The translations under genes were made by a program, and so were the position numbers. The notes under the pieces are model-generated. The model worked only from the letters and a program-made list of their open reading frames with translations, was not told the origin of the DNA and did not search any database. This document shows positions 1 to 9,450 of a stretch of 64,000 bases of DNA, in pieces; positions within the stretch are counted from its first letter, which is position 1, and each line of letters begins with the position of its first letter. Source of the stretch: Sulfurimonas marina (lineage in GTDB: Bacteria; Campylobacterota; Campylobacteria; Campylobacterales; Sulfurimonadaceae); assembly GCF_014905095.1 (NCBI RefSeq), contig NZ_CP041165.1:620001-684000 (forward strand). Direction: 5' to 3'.

Positions 1-815
1 AAGATCCATTTACTCTTATGCGTATGATTGAAACTAATATTTTTAATACAGATAAAACACTTCAACAGTCAATTGAACATGGAACAAAAAAGTATTTTTG
101 TGTAAGTACAGATAAAGCTGCAAATCCTGTAAATATGATGGGTGCTAGTAAAAGAATTATGGAAATGTTTGTGATGAGAAAATCAAAACAAATAGATGTT
201 TCAATGGCTCGTTTTGCAAACGTGGCTTTTAGTGATGGCTCACTTTTACATGGTTTTAATCAAAGAATACAAAAACAACAACCTATAGTAGCTCCAAGTG
301 ATATTAAACGATATTTTGTAACACCTCAAGAAAGTGGTGAACTTTGTTTAATGAGCTGTATTTTTGGAGATAATAGAGATATTTTTTTCCCAAAATTAAG
401 TGAAAACCTGCATCTGATAACTTTTTCTGATATTGCTATAAAATATTTAGAAGATTTAGGTTATGAACCTTATTTGTGCAAAAATGAAGACGAAGCGAGA
501 GAATTAGCAAAAACATTGCCTAAACAAGGTAAATGGCCTTGTTTATTCACAGCAAGTGATACTACTGGCGAAAAAGATTTTGAAGAGTTTTTTACAGACA
601 AAGAGATCTTAGATATGGATAAGTTTGAAAATCTTGGAATTATTAAAAATGAAGCTATTTATGATGAAGAGAAACTAAATAGCTTTAAAGAAGTAATTAA
701 TCAATTTAGACTGAATCTTTCATGGTCTAAAAATGATATTGTTAAAGAGTTTTTTAAACTAATTCCAGATTTTGGACATAAAGAAACAGGTAAATATTTA
801 GATGGGAAAATGTAG
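1..815 (+). CDS. Nucleotide-sugar 4,6-dehydratase (LegB/FlaA1/CapD type), 3' part only
   Basis: The reading frame is open to the left edge (it reads DPFTLMRMIETN across the first bases), so the true start lies outside the window. The visible part has the extended-SDR active-site region STDKAANPVNMMGASK, with the MGxSK arrangement of UDP-GlcNAc 4,6-dehydratases such as PseB/FlaA1, followed by a long C-terminal region ending HKETGKYLDGKM. Such enzymes oxidise and dehydrate NDP-GlcNAc to the 4-keto-6-deoxy sugar, the first step towards legionaminic acid. The legC-legF operon 8 kb downstream suggests a LegB role. The stop abuts the rmlA start. Whether the substrate is UDP- or GDP-linked cannot be told from sequence. 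Confidence 0.8.
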   Translation, partial: DPFTLMRMIETNIFNTDKTLQQSIEHGTKKYFCVSTDKAANPVNMMGASKRIMEMFVMRKSKQIDVSMARFANVAFSDGSLLHGFNQRIQKQQPIVAPSDIKRYFVTPQESGELCLMSCIFGDNRDIFFPKLSENLHLITFSDIAIKYLEDLGYEPYLCKNEDEARELAKTLPKQGKWPCLFTASDTTGEKDFEEFFTDKEILDMDKFENLGIIKNEAIYDEEKLNSFKEVINQFRLNLSWSKNDIVKEFFKLIPDFGHKETGKYLDGKM

Positions 816-1691
816 ATGAAAGGGATTATATTAGCAGGCGGAAGTGGTACAAGATTATATCCTATAACAAGAAGTATAAGTAAGCAGTTACTTCCAATAT
901 ATGATAAGCCGATGATATATTATCCTCTTTCAGTACTTATGTTAGCTGGTATCAAAGAGATACTTATCATATCAACTCCTGAAGACTTACCTAAATTTGA
1001 AGAACTTCTTGGAGATGGTGATGACTGGGGTGTAAAGTTAGAGTATAAAGTTCAAGCATCACCTGATGGACTTGCTCAAGCATTTATTTTGGGTGAAGAG
1101 TTTATAGGTGATGACAATGTTTGCTTGATACTTGGTGATAATATTTTTTACGGAAGTGGATTAATTACTATGGTGCAAAAAGCTGCATCTTTAAAAGAAG
1201 GTGCTATTATATTTGGATATCAAGTTAAAGATCCTGAAAGATTTGGTGTAGTAGAGTTTGATAATAATAAAAGTGCCATAAGTATAGAGGAAAAACCCAA
1301 AAATCCTAAATCAAACTTTGCAGTTACAGGATTGTACTTTTACGATAATGATGTAGTGAAAATAGCAAAAAATGTAAAACCATCTCATCGAGGAGAATTA
1401 GAGATTACAACGGTAAATCAAGAGTACCTTAATAGAAAAAAGTTAAAGGTTGAACTTCTAGGTCGAGGATTTGCATGGCTAGATACTGGAACTCATGATA
1501 GTCTTATAGAAGCTGGACAATTTGTACAAACGATAGAACATAGACAGGGATATAAAATAGCTTGTTTAGAAGAAATTGCTTATAATAATGGATGGATAGA
1601 TAAAGATAAAATTCTTGAAATTGCAAAGCCGTTATCTAAAAATGGATATGGTCAATATCTTTATGACCTTGTAAAGGAAAATGATGTTTAG
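816..1691 (+). CDS. rmlA: Glucose-1-phosphate thymidylyltransferase RmlA
   Basis: A 291-residue enzyme of normal family length that makes dTDP-glucose from dTTP and glucose-1-phosphate in the cytoplasm. The N-terminus carries the nucleotidyltransferase signature [25 protein letters not shown], and LGDNIFYG and [20 protein letters not shown] are typical RmlA blocks. The gene starts directly after the preceding stop and overlaps rmlB by 11 bases, so the three are probably co-transcribed. rmlC and rmlD are not in the window, so the dTDP sugar is probably routed to WecE (6038-7174) rather than rhamnose, unless those genes lie elsewhere. Confidence 0.95.
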   Translation: MKGIILAGGSGTRLYPITRSISKQLLPIYDKPMIYYPLSVLMLAGIKEILIISTPEDLPKFEELLGDGDDWGVKLEYKVQASPDGLAQAFILGEEFIGDDNVCLILGDNIFYGSGLITMVQKAASLKEGAIIFGYQVKDPERFGVVEFDNNKSAISIEEKPKNPKSNFAVTGLYFYDNDVVKIAKNVKPSHRGELEITTVNQEYLNRKKLKVELLGRGFAWLDTGTHDSLIEAGQFVQTIEHRQGYKIACLEEIAYNNGWIDKDKILEIAKPLSKNGYGQYLYDLVKENDV

Positions 1692-2721
1692 TAACAATAA
1701 TAAAACAATTTTACTAACAGGATGTGCCGGCTTTATCGGCTCAAACTTTATACCTTACTTTTTAGAAAAATATCCGGATTACAATTTAATCAACCTAGAT
1801 CTCTTAACATATGCAGGAAACTTGGAAAACCTGGAAGAGTGTGAAGAGAATCCTAGATATAAGTTTATAAAAGGAGATATCTGCAACCGTGAACTTGTAG
1901 AATTCATATTTTCTGAATATGATATTCAAGGTGTTATCCACTTTGCAGCAGAATCTCATGTTGACAACTCCATTAAAAACCCCGGAGTGTTTGTAGAGAC
2001 AAATGTAAATGGTACTTTTACACTTTTAGATGTAGCATATAAATACTGGATGGAAAAACCATTCACTTACAAAGAAAAATATAATAAGTGCAGATTCCAC
2101 CATATCTCAACAGATGAAGTATATGGAACACTGAGTGATGATCCTAACGATCTTTTCACAGAAGAGACACCGTACTCTCCAAACTCTCCATACTCAGCTT
2201 CTAAAGCCAGTTCAGATATGTTCGTAAGAAGCTATCAAGAGACTTACGGGCTCAATACTGTGATCACAAACTGCTCAAATAACTACGGTCCGAAACAACA
2301 TGATGAGAAACTAATCCCTACTATTATCAGAAAAGCACTAGCAAATGAACCAATCCCAATTTATGGTGACGGTAAAAACATCCGTGACTGGTTATATGTA
2401 CTTGATCATTGTAAAGGTATAGACTTAGTGTACCATACAGGTAAAGAAGCAAATGTGTATAATATCGGTGGACGTAATGAGAGAACAAACCTTCAGATAG
2501 TAGATCGTATCTGTAGTATTTTAGATGAGAAAGTTCCACAGGCTAACGGTAAAAGTTATAAAGAACTGATCACTTTCGTAGAAGACAGAGCAGGACATGA
2601 CAGACGTTATGCAATTGATGCTACAAAACTAGAGAATGAACTTGGCTGGAAAGCTGATGAGAACTTTGATACAGGTATTGTAAAAACTGTTAGATGGTAT
2701 TTGAAACAATATAATATATAA
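1681..2721 (+). CDS. rmlB: dTDP-glucose 4,6-dehydratase RmlB
   Basis: A 346-residue extended short-chain dehydrogenase. The NAD-binding motif [11 protein letters not shown] is at about residues 14-24, STDEVYG supplies the catalytic acid region, and the YSASKASSD block supplies the catalytic Tyr and Lys. It converts dTDP-glucose to dTDP-4-keto-6-deoxyglucose. The start overlaps the rmlA stop; two adjacent ATG codons (1681, 1684) are both possible. By eye its base composition is closer to the core genes than to the more AT-rich genes on either side, which hints that the locus is a mosaic. Confidence 0.95.
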   Translation: MMFSNNNKTILLTGCAGFIGSNFIPYFLEKYPDYNLINLDLLTYAGNLENLEECEENPRYKFIKGDICNRELVEFIFSEYDIQGVIHFAAESHVDNSIKNPGVFVETNVNGTFTLLDVAYKYWMEKPFTYKEKYNKCRFHHISTDEVYGTLSDDPNDLFTEETPYSPNSPYSASKASSDMFVRSYQETYGLNTVITNCSNNYGPKQHDEKLIPTIIRKALANEPIPIYGDGKNIRDWLYVLDHCKGIDLVYHTGKEANVYNIGGRNERTNLQIVDRICSILDEKVPQANGKSYKELITFVEDRAGHDRRYAIDATKLENELGWKADENFDTGIVKTVRWYLKQYNI

Positions 2722-2962
2722 TTTTATATATTGTTAGATTAGGAAATTTAACAAAGTTTTTTTTAATATTGTGAATCATAACTATGAATTATAAAGAAAA
2801 ACAAAGAAAATTTTTGAAATTTCTAAAGTAAATGAAAGTGGAGGATTATATTTAATCAAGAAAATGAATAAAACTGATAAATTTATAATCTTTAAGATTT
2901 ATAACATTTGAAAAATATTTGGAGCTTTTAGATTAGAACAAAGATAGGAGATATAGTAAAGA
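2722..2962 (+). other. AT-rich spacer within the glycan island
   Basis: These 241 bases hold no convincing gene. One frame stays open for about 38 codons (roughly 2797-2911) but has no start codon with a ribosome-binding site and resembles nothing I recognise. An AGGAGAT-like ribosome-binding site at about 2947-2953 serves the next gene. The spacer separates rmlAB from the modification block, and a promoter for the latter probably lies here. Confidence 0.5.
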
Positions 2963-3625
2963 ATGAAAAAATTAATAATTTTTGGTATAGGTGAGCAAGC
3001 GGAAATGGCTTATTATTATTTCCAAAATGACAGTTCTTATGAAGTGGTAGCTTTCACTGTAGACAAAGAATATATAAGAGATAAAGAAGTTTTGTTTGAT
3101 TTACCTATTGAGAAATTTGAAAATATAGAAGAAAAGTATTCTATAGAAGAATATGAGCTATTTATTGCTATAGGCTATAATAAAATTAATAAAACAAGAA
3201 CGGAAAAATATTTAGCTTGTAAAGATAAAGGTTATAAAATAGCTTCATACATAAGTTCAAAAGCATCTATTTTTACAGATAAAATTGGAGAAAATGCTTT
3301 TATCTTAGAAGACAATACTATTCAGCCATATGTTCAAATTGGAAATAATGTAACTCTTTGGAGTGGAAATCATATAGGTCATCATAGTGTAATACAAGAT
3401 AATTGTTTTATTACATCACATGTTGTAATTTCTGGTGCTTGTAATATTGGTCAAAATACTTTTATAGGTGTTAATGCAACTCTCAGAGACCATATTAAAA
3501 TAGGGCAATTTAATGTGATAGGAGCTGCTGCAGTAATACTTGGTAATACAGAAGATAATAAGGTGTATATGGCAACAGCTACAGAAGTCTCAAGAGTACC
3601 TAGTAATAGATTAAGAGGAATATGA
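2963..3625 (+). CDS. NeuD/PglD-type sugar acyltransferase (left-handed beta-helix)
   Basis: A 220-residue protein with an N-terminal Rossmann-like segment (KKLIIFGIGEQAEMAYYYF) and a C-terminal hexapeptide-repeat domain from about residue 95 (IGENAFI, IGNNVTL, IGQNTFI, IGQFNVIGAAAVI). This is the layout of acyl-CoA-dependent sugar N- or O-acyltransferases such as NeuD and PglD. His residues in the coil GNHIGHHSVI are candidates for the catalytic base. Its four-base overlap with the dioxygenase gene and its place upstream of wecE make dTDP-Fuc4N the likeliest substrate, which is inference. It is distinct from the second NeuD-type gene at 9447. Confidence 0.8.
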   Translation: MKKLIIFGIGEQAEMAYYYFQNDSSYEVVAFTVDKEYIRDKEVLFDLPIEKFENIEEKYSIEEYELFIAIGYNKINKTRTEKYLACKDKGYKIASYISSKASIFTDKIGENAFILEDNTIQPYVQIGNNVTLWSGNHIGHHSVIQDNCFITSHVVISGACNIGQNTFIGVNATLRDHIKIGQFNVIGAAAVILGNTEDNKVYMATATEVSRVPSNRLRGI

Positions 3626-4440
3626 AGTTGAAAGATAATTTTTATGGAAAACTTACACAGATCGAGTGTAATAGTGATATAGATTTATATGTTGAAGAAA
3701 TAAAGAATGATGGATTTGCAATTATTGAAAATGTATTAACTCAAGAAGAATTGAATATTTATAGAGAAAAAATTGATGTAGTATACAAACAACAAGAGAT
3801 AGATTTTGGACTTGATAAATTAAACTCTATTAAAGAAAAAAACATGTGTAGAATGCCTTTAAAATATGATGATTATTTTATCAATATAGTAACAAATAAG
3901 ACTGTTTTAGATGTGGTTAGAAAATTTTTAGGTGATTTTTTTATTTTGAATCTTCAAAATGCAATCATAAATATTCCAAATGAGGAACATCATCAAAGTT
4001 CATGGCATAGAGATTTGCCTTATCAGAACTATGTTATTTCTAACCCTTTGTCAATCAATGCACTTTTTTGTATAGATGATTTTTCTATTGAGACAGGGGG
4101 AACTATTGTAGTTCCTTATACTCATAAAACTGAAGTTTTGCCATCAGATAAATATATTGAAAAACATGCTGTAACAGCTGTAGCAAAAGCAGGATCTGTT
4201 ATAGTTTTTGATTCTATGCTTTTTCATAAAGCAGGATATAACTCATCAAATAATATAAGAAGAGCAGTAAACCAACAATATCAAATACCACTTTTAAAAC
4301 AGTTTTATAATTTTCCAAAAGCTTTGAATGGTAAATTTTCAAAGGATAAGTTTTTAGCTCAACTACTAGGTTATACTTCCCAAGTTCCTTTAGATGATAT
4401 TGAATGGCGAAATGAACGAATAAAAAGGATGTCAAAATGA
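3622..4440 (+). CDS. Phytanoyl-CoA dioxygenase (PhyH)-family Fe(II)/2-oxoglutarate oxygenase
   Basis: A 272-residue protein with the double-stranded beta-helix features of PhyH enzymes: the iron ligands H129 and D131 in SWHRDLP, a distal His at H202 in FHKAGYN, and Arg at 213/214 (NIRRAVNQQY) placed to bind 2-oxoglutarate. It also has the typical ETGGTIVVPYTHK loop. Such enzymes hydroxylate small molecules or acyl groups. Four-base overlaps at both ends tie it to the acyltransferase and the glycosidase-like gene, so it probably oxidises an acyl donor or the sugar attached to dTDP. The substrate is not predictable from sequence. Confidence 0.8.
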   Translation: MKLKDNFYGKLTQIECNSDIDLYVEEIKNDGFAIIENVLTQEELNIYREKIDVVYKQQEIDFGLDKLNSIKEKNMCRMPLKYDDYFINIVTNKTVLDVVRKFLGDFFILNLQNAIINIPNEEHHQSSWHRDLPYQNYVISNPLSINALFCIDDFSIETGGTIVVPYTHKTEVLPSDKYIEKHAVTAVAKAGSVIVFDSMLFHKAGYNSSNNIRRAVNQQYQIPLLKQFYNFPKALNGKFSKDKFLAQLLGYTSQVPLDDIEWRNERIKRMSK

Positions 4441-5342
4441 ATTGGAAGAAATTAGGACAAATTTTTATTTGTAGTCCAATTGATGAATATTTAATATCAC
4501 ATGCTTCGAATCCATTAGCAGTACATTTACAAGATGATATATACAGAATATTCTTTAGTGGAAGAGATAAAAATAATAAATCATCTGTTGGGTATGTTGA
4601 TATAGATATCATCAAGCAATTAGTAATTTGTATGTGTGAAAAAGTAGTTGTAAAGTATGGAAAAGAAGATAGTTTTTACTCTCATGGTATAAGTATAGGG
4701 AATATGTATAAAGTAGATAATAAAAACTATATTCAATTCATGGCATGGCAAATTCGTAATGGTGGTCATTGGAGAGGAGATATCGGAAGGCTTGAAGTTA
4801 GCGAAGACTTTACGAGCTTAGAACTTAATCCTAATAATGTCTACATTGGGTGTAATAATGAGGACCCTATAAGCCTTTCTTATTCTTGGATAATGCAAGA
4901 TGAAGAAATTTATAAAATGTGGTATGGTTCAACGATAGATTGGTCCAGTGAAAATGGAGAAATGATTCATGTAATTAAATACGCTACTTCTAAGGATGGA
5001 GAAAAATGGGAACGGCATGGATTGGCAATACCTTACGAACTAGGTGTTGCTCAAGCTTTTTCAAGACCTACTGTTATCAAAGATAAAGAAGGTTATCATA
5101 TGTGGTTTTCTTATCGCTCTGGTAACGGCATAAAATATAGGATAGGATATGCTCATAGTAATGATGGCTTAAGGTGGGATAGAAAACAAAATTCTGGGAT
5201 TGATGTTAGTGAAAATGGTTGGGACTCTGAAATGATATGTTATCCATTTGTATTTGATCACAAAGATAAAAGATATATGCTTTACAACGGTAATGACTAT
5301 GGTAAAACTGGCTTTGGATTAGCTGTGTTGGAGGATGAATGA
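4437..5342 (+). CDS. Five-bladed beta-propeller glycosidase-like protein (GH32/43/68/130-like)
   Basis: A 301-residue protein without a signal peptide. It contains repeated propeller-type strands such as YRIFFSGRDKNNKSSVGYVDI, YKMWYGSTIDW, YHMWFSYRSG and YRIGYAHSNDGLRWDR. The recurring pattern of aromatic-rich strand followed by 'SxDGxxW' is typical of the GH32/43/68/130 superfamily. Proteins of this type often sit inside surface-polysaccharide loci. Lack of an export signal suggests a cytoplasmic role on a sugar intermediate rather than polymer degradation. It overlaps its neighbours by four bases on each side. I could not assign the catalytic acids, so enzymatic activity is not certain. Confidence 0.65.
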   Translation: MNWKKLGQIFICSPIDEYLISHASNPLAVHLQDDIYRIFFSGRDKNNKSSVGYVDIDIIKQLVICMCEKVVVKYGKEDSFYSHGISIGNMYKVDNKNYIQFMAWQIRNGGHWRGDIGRLEVSEDFTSLELNPNNVYIGCNNEDPISLSYSWIMQDEEIYKMWYGSTIDWSSENGEMIHVIKYATSKDGEKWERHGLAIPYELGVAQAFSRPTVIKDKEGYHMWFSYRSGNGIKYRIGYAHSNDGLRWDRKQNSGIDVSENGWDSEMICYPFVFDHKDKRYMLYNGNDYGKTGFGLAVLEDE

Positions 5343-6034
5343 AAAAAATAGCAATACTACAATCTAACTATATCCCTTGGAAAGGTTATTTTGACCTTAT
5401 TAATATGGTAGATGAATTTATACTTTATGATGATATGCAATACACAAGAAGAGATTGGCGAAATAGAAATAAGATAAAAACACATCAAGGTTTGAAATGG
5501 TTAACAATCCCAGTGGAAGTTAAAGGCAAATATTTTCAAAAAATAAATGAAACTAAGATAAATAATAAAGATTGGGCGAAAAATCACTGGCAGCAGATAA
5601 AACAGAACTATTCAAAAACACAATATTTTAAAGAATATAAGGACCTTTTTGAAGAGATATACTTGACATGTGATGAAGAGTATTTGAGTCAGATAAACTA
5701 TAAATTTATTAGTGTTATAAATGAGATCTTAGATATAAAAACAACAATAAGATGGTCAAGTGAATTTGAGTTGGTCGATGGACAAACAGAAAAATTGTTA
5801 GGCATTTGTAAAGATTGCAATGCAGATATTTATGTTAGTGGGCCTGCTGCAAAAGATTATTTTGATGAAGAACTGGCAAATAAAGAGAATATCCAAGTAG
5901 AATGGATGGACTATAGTGAGTATAAAGAATACGAACAGTTGCATCCACCTTTTGAACATGGTGTGAGTATTTTAGATTTAATATTCAACGAAGGAGTAAA
6001 TGCTACTAATTTTATGAAGAGTTTTAGAGAATAG
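5339..6034 (+). CDS. WbqC-like family protein
   Basis: A 231-residue protein beginning KKIAILQSNYIPWKGYFDLI and continuing with EFILYDDMQYTRRDWRNRNKIKT, the hallmark N-terminus of the WbqC family. Family members are widespread in O-antigen and capsule loci, next to aminotransferases that make 4-amino-4,6-dideoxy sugars, and are suspected to help install unusual N-acyl groups; the biochemistry is not settled. The gene overlaps the preceding one by four bases and ends three bases before wecE, so it belongs to the same operon. Confidence 0.85.
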   Translation: MKKIAILQSNYIPWKGYFDLINMVDEFILYDDMQYTRRDWRNRNKIKTHQGLKWLTIPVEVKGKYFQKINETKINNKDWAKNHWQQIKQNYSKTQYFKEYKDLFEEIYLTCDEEYLSQINYKFISVINEILDIKTTIRWSSEFELVDGQTEKLLGICKDCNADIYVSGPAAKDYFDEELANKENIQVEWMDYSEYKEYEQLHPPFEHGVSILDLIFNEGVNATNFMKSFRE

Positions 6035-6037
6035 TTT

Positions 6038-7174
6038 ATGGAAATAGGATTTAATAAAGCACCTTTTACAGGTAATGAAGAAAAATATATATTAGAGTCA
6101 ATAAATAGTGATAAAATCTCTGGAGACGGAGAGTTTACAAAAAAATGTCATAAATGGTTCGAAGAGAAACTACAATGTAAAAAAGCACTTTTAACTACAT
6201 CTTGTACACATGCATTGGAGATGGCTGCACTATTATTAAATATACAAGATGGTGATGAAGTAATTATGCCATCTTATACTTTTGTATCTACTGCAAACGC
6301 TTTTGTTCTTCGGGGAGCAAAAATAGTTTTTGTAGATATTCGTCCAGATACGATGAATATAGATGAAAGTAAGATTGAACAAGCCATAACAAATAAAACA
6401 AAGGTAATAGTTCCTGTACATTATGCTGGTGTTGGATGTGAAATGGACACTATTATGCACTTAGCAGAACAATATAATTTGTTTGTTGTTGAAGATGCAG
6501 CTCAAGGAATGATGAGTACTTATAAAGGTAAACCACTAGGAACGATAGGACATTTAGGAACATTTAGTTTTCATGAAACCAAAAACTATACTAGTGCTGG
6601 AGAAGGTGGATTACTGATTATTAATGATAATAGATTTAAAGAACGTGCTGAAATTATAAGAGAAAAAGGTACTAATAGAAGTCAATTTTTTAGAGGCATG
6701 GTTGATAAATATACATGGGTAGATATTGGTAGTAGTTATCTAATGAATGATGTAAGTGCAGCATATTTATGGGGAAATTTAGAATGTGTAGATGAAATAA
6801 ATCACAACAGACTGGAAAATTGGCAAATATATTTCAATGGCTTGAAAGAGTTAGAAACTAGAGGATTTATAAAGCTACCAATTATTCCGAAAGAATCTAT
6901 GCATAATGCACATATGTTTTACATAAAGGTACAGGATTTGAAGACAAGAACAGCTCTTTTAGACTACTTAAAACAACATGATGTCTTGGCGGTTTTTCAT
7001 TACATTCCACTTCATTCATCTCCTGCTGGAAGGAAGTTTGGTGATTTTATAGGTAGAGATGAATTTACTACGAAAGAAAGTGAATTGTTGATTAGACTGC
7101 CATTGTTTTATAATATAAAGCACAGTTCTGTTCAATATGTAATAACGAAAGTTAGAAATTTTTTTGGAGATTAA
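6038..7174 (+). CDS. wecE: dTDP-4-amino-4,6-dideoxygalactose transaminase WecE (RffA)
   Basis: A 378-residue PLP-dependent sugar aminotransferase (DegT/DnrJ/EryC1 class) that reads very like E. coli WecE across its length: EVIMPSYTFVSTANAFVLRGAKIVFVD, VVEDAAQGMMSTYKG, FSFHETKNYT with the PLP-binding Lys, and REKGTNRSQFFRG. It aminates dTDP-4-keto-6-deoxyglucose, the RmlB product, to dTDP-Fuc4N. That gives rmlA and rmlB upstream a clear purpose. It lies three bases after the WbqC gene and abuts the next gene. Confidence 0.93.
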   Translation: MEIGFNKAPFTGNEEKYILESINSDKISGDGEFTKKCHKWFEEKLQCKKALLTTSCTHALEMAALLLNIQDGDEVIMPSYTFVSTANAFVLRGAKIVFVDIRPDTMNIDESKIEQAITNKTKVIVPVHYAGVGCEMDTIMHLAEQYNLFVVEDAAQGMMSTYKGKPLGTIGHLGTFSFHETKNYTSAGEGGLLIINDNRFKERAEIIREKGTNRSQFFRGMVDKYTWVDIGSSYLMNDVSAAYLWGNLECVDEINHNRLENWQIYFNGLKELETRGFIKLPIIPKESMHNAHMFYIKVQDLKTRTALLDYLKQHDVLAVFHYIPLHSSPAGRKFGDFIGRDEFTTKESELLIRLPLFYNIKHSSVQYVITKVRNFFGD

Positions 7175-8299
7175 ATGAAACAAAAAGACTTTAAAAAGAA
7201 GCATGTCTTTTGCATTGTAGATAATGATACTTTTTCCTACTTGATTATTGACTCTCTTATTAATAAATTAGGATTGGAAGATGTTGATATTAAAGTTTTA
7301 GTATTTCCTTCTGGAAGTATTTTAAATACAAATTATAAAAGATTGCCAAAAATTGAATATATTGAGTATGACTCAAAGTTACTTCTTTATATGGAAGAAG
7401 TAAAGTCTTTTACATTCATATCATTAAATAATTGGAATGTACCTATAATTAAAGAGATTTTTGATTTAAAAAAAGAACTTCTAGATAAAGTATATATCTA
7501 TATAACTGATGATGAACTTGATAGATGGCAAAAAAATATTAATAAATATGGCATATTAACAAAGGAAACTAACAATCATATTTCAGAAGATTTATTGTTT
7601 TTACTTCCTAAATTAAAAAACTTTATTGCTCCTAAATATTATTACTATGATAAGATAACAAAAATCCTTAATCGAAATAACATTAGTGTAATAGATTCAT
7701 CTGGAATCTTTGAAATTTTACTTACAAAAGATTCCAATAATTTATTTACTGTAATTAATGAGATGGAAAATACAAAATTTTCAGGCAAACAGATTATGAT
7801 TGGTACAAAAACAAATGTATTTTCTGTACGAGAAATCATTAAAGTTATTAATTCATTTCGTTCTATAAATATATATCAAGAATATAGCTTTATTGTAATG
7901 TTGACATTGAAGAAAAGAATATATCTTGATATGTATCTTTTTTATTTACAGTTTTTCAAAAAAATTAAAGTGAAAATAAATTACTTTTCTCAAATGACGC
8001 CTTTCTTATATAATGTTTTATTGGCTTCTAATTCACATCTTATTTTACAGCCAAGAGGTGGTGTGAGTAGTGCAAGACTTTTTGTAAAATGGGGTTGTGG
8101 TAGTTTGTGTACTGCAACAGGTTCTTCTAATTCAAATGTTTTTGAAAAAGTTTATAAAACAAAATGTATTTTTTTTGATAATTTAGAACATATTGCAAAA
8201 TCAATTGTAACGAGTGAAGTTGATATCGTCATGAATCAAGAAGCAGTAGAAAGTGAAGAATTGAGATCAATTGAATTTCTTAGAAAAGTTTATAATTAG
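7175..8299 (+). CDS. Putative glycosyltransferase, possibly Fuc4NAc-transferase-like
   Basis: A 374-residue, Lys/Ile/Asn-rich protein without a signal peptide or clear membrane helices. I do not recognise it with certainty. The C-terminal third (roughly residues 265-350) has the rhythm of a GT-B nucleotide-sugar domain: a hydrophobic stretch ending in ASNSHLILQPRGGVSSAR, then KWGCGSLCTATGSSNSNVFE. This loosely recalls WecF, the TDP-Fuc4NAc transferase of enterobacterial common antigen. Its position directly after wecE supports that, but the similarity is weak. It could be another family entirely. Confidence 0.45.
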   Translation: MKQKDFKKKHVFCIVDNDTFSYLIIDSLINKLGLEDVDIKVLVFPSGSILNTNYKRLPKIEYIEYDSKLLLYMEEVKSFTFISLNNWNVPIIKEIFDLKKELLDKVYIYITDDELDRWQKNINKYGILTKETNNHISEDLLFLLPKLKNFIAPKYYYYDKITKILNRNNISVIDSSGIFEILLTKDSNNLFTVINEMENTKFSGKQIMIGTKTNVFSVREIIKVINSFRSINIYQEYSFIVMLTLKKRIYLDMYLFYLQFFKKIKVKINYFSQMTPFLYNVLLASNSHLILQPRGGVSSARLFVKWGCGSLCTATGSSNSNVFEKVYKTKCIFFDNLEHIAKSIVTSEVDIVMNQEAVESEELRSIEFLRKVYN

Positions 8300-8310
8300 A
8301 GGGTTATATT

Positions 8311-9450
8311 ATGCAAAAGATCATTGATTTTATACAGTACACGTTTAATACAAAAGAATTTATACCTTTGCATGAACCAAGATTTCTAGGAAATGAAAAA
8401 AAGTATTTAAATGAATGTATTGATTCTACTTTCGTTTCAAGTGTAGGAAAGTATGTCGATACTTTTGAATCAGAATTTGCAAAATTTGTTGGTAGTAAAT
8501 ATGCAATAGCAACAGTAAATGGAACAGCGGCACTCCACATAGCACTTCTATTGGCTAATGTTACAAAAGAAGATGAGGTTATTACACAGCCGTTAACATT
8601 TATTGCAACATGTAATGCTATTAGTTATTGTGGTGCAGAACCTGTTTTTATAGATGTAGATTTAGATACAATGGGAATGAGCCCTGAATCTTTAAAAAAC
8701 TTTTTAGAAGAACATTGTGAATTAAAAGATAACCGTTGTATTAACAAAACTACACAAAAAGTTATAAAAGCATGTGTCCCTATGCATACATTTGGTCACG
8801 CTTGTAGAATTAGTGAAATACAAGAGATATGTGAGCAATGGTTTATTAATTTGGTTGAAGATAGTGCAGAAAGTTTAGGAAGCTATTATAAAGGGCAGCA
8901 TACGGGGACATTTGGAAAACTAGGTGCTTTTAGTTTTAATGGAAATAAAATTATTACATCGGGTGGAGGAGGAGTTATTGTTACAGATGACGAAGTACTT
9001 GCAAAACGGGCCAAGCATCTTACAACAACAGCAAAAATTCCACACCCGTTTGAATATGTACATGATGAGATAGGATATAACTATAGAATGCCTAATCTCA
9101 ATGCTGCTCTGTTAGTTGCACAGCTAGAACAACTAGAAAAATTTTTAGAATCAAAAAAGAAACTTGCATCAATATATGCAGAGTTCTTTTCTTCAAAAAA
9201 TAGTATTAAGTTTATTTCTGAACCAGTTGATTCGAGTTCTAATTATTGGCTGCAAGCTGTTATGATGAGTACAAAAGAAGAGAGAGATTCATTTTTAGAA
9301 TTTACTAATAATAATAGTGTAATGACACGACCAATATGGAAACTTATGAATGAACTTCAGATGTTTCAATCTTGTCAAACAGATGGACTAAAGAATGCAA
9401 AGTTTTTAGAAGAACGAATCGTTAATATCCCTAGTAGTGTACGAATATGA
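8311..9450 (+). CDS. legC: LegC-type sugar aminotransferase (legionaminic acid pathway)
   Basis: A 379-residue PLP aminotransferase of the DegT family. LegC features include FIPLHEPRFLGNEKKYLNECIDSTFVSSVG at the N-terminus, TVNGTAALHIALL, LVEDSAESLGSYYKG, FSFNGNKIITSGGGG with the PLP Lys, and the C-terminal NIPSSVRI. It installs the 4-amino group on the 4-keto-6-deoxy sugar made by the LegB-type dehydratase. It starts the tightest part of the island: every following junction up to 14935 overlaps or abuts. A GAGGGTT ribosome-binding site lies at about 8300-8306. Confidence 0.92.
   Translation: MQKIIDFIQYTFNTKEFIPLHEPRFLGNEKKYLNECIDSTFVSSVGKYVDTFESEFAKFVGSKYAIATVNGTAALHIALLLANVTKEDEVITQPLTFIATCNAISYCGAEPVFIDVDLDTMGMSPESLKNFLEEHCELKDNRCINKTTQKVIKACVPMHTFGHACRISEIQEICEQWFINLVEDSAESLGSYYKGQHTGTFGKLGAFSFNGNKIITSGGGGVIVTDDEVLAKRAKHLTTTAKIPHPFEYVHDEIGYNYRMPNLNAALLVAQLEQLEKFLESKKKLASIYAEFFSSKNSIKFISEPVDSSSNYWLQAVMMSTKEERDSFLEFTNNNSVMTRPIWKLMNELQMFQSCQTDGLKNAKFLEERIVNIPSSVRI

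Noticed and set aside
2797-2911. Possible remnant gene in the spacer after rmlB
   Set aside because: The open frame is about 38 codons, has no start and no recognisable similarity, and is expected by chance in such AT-rich DNA.
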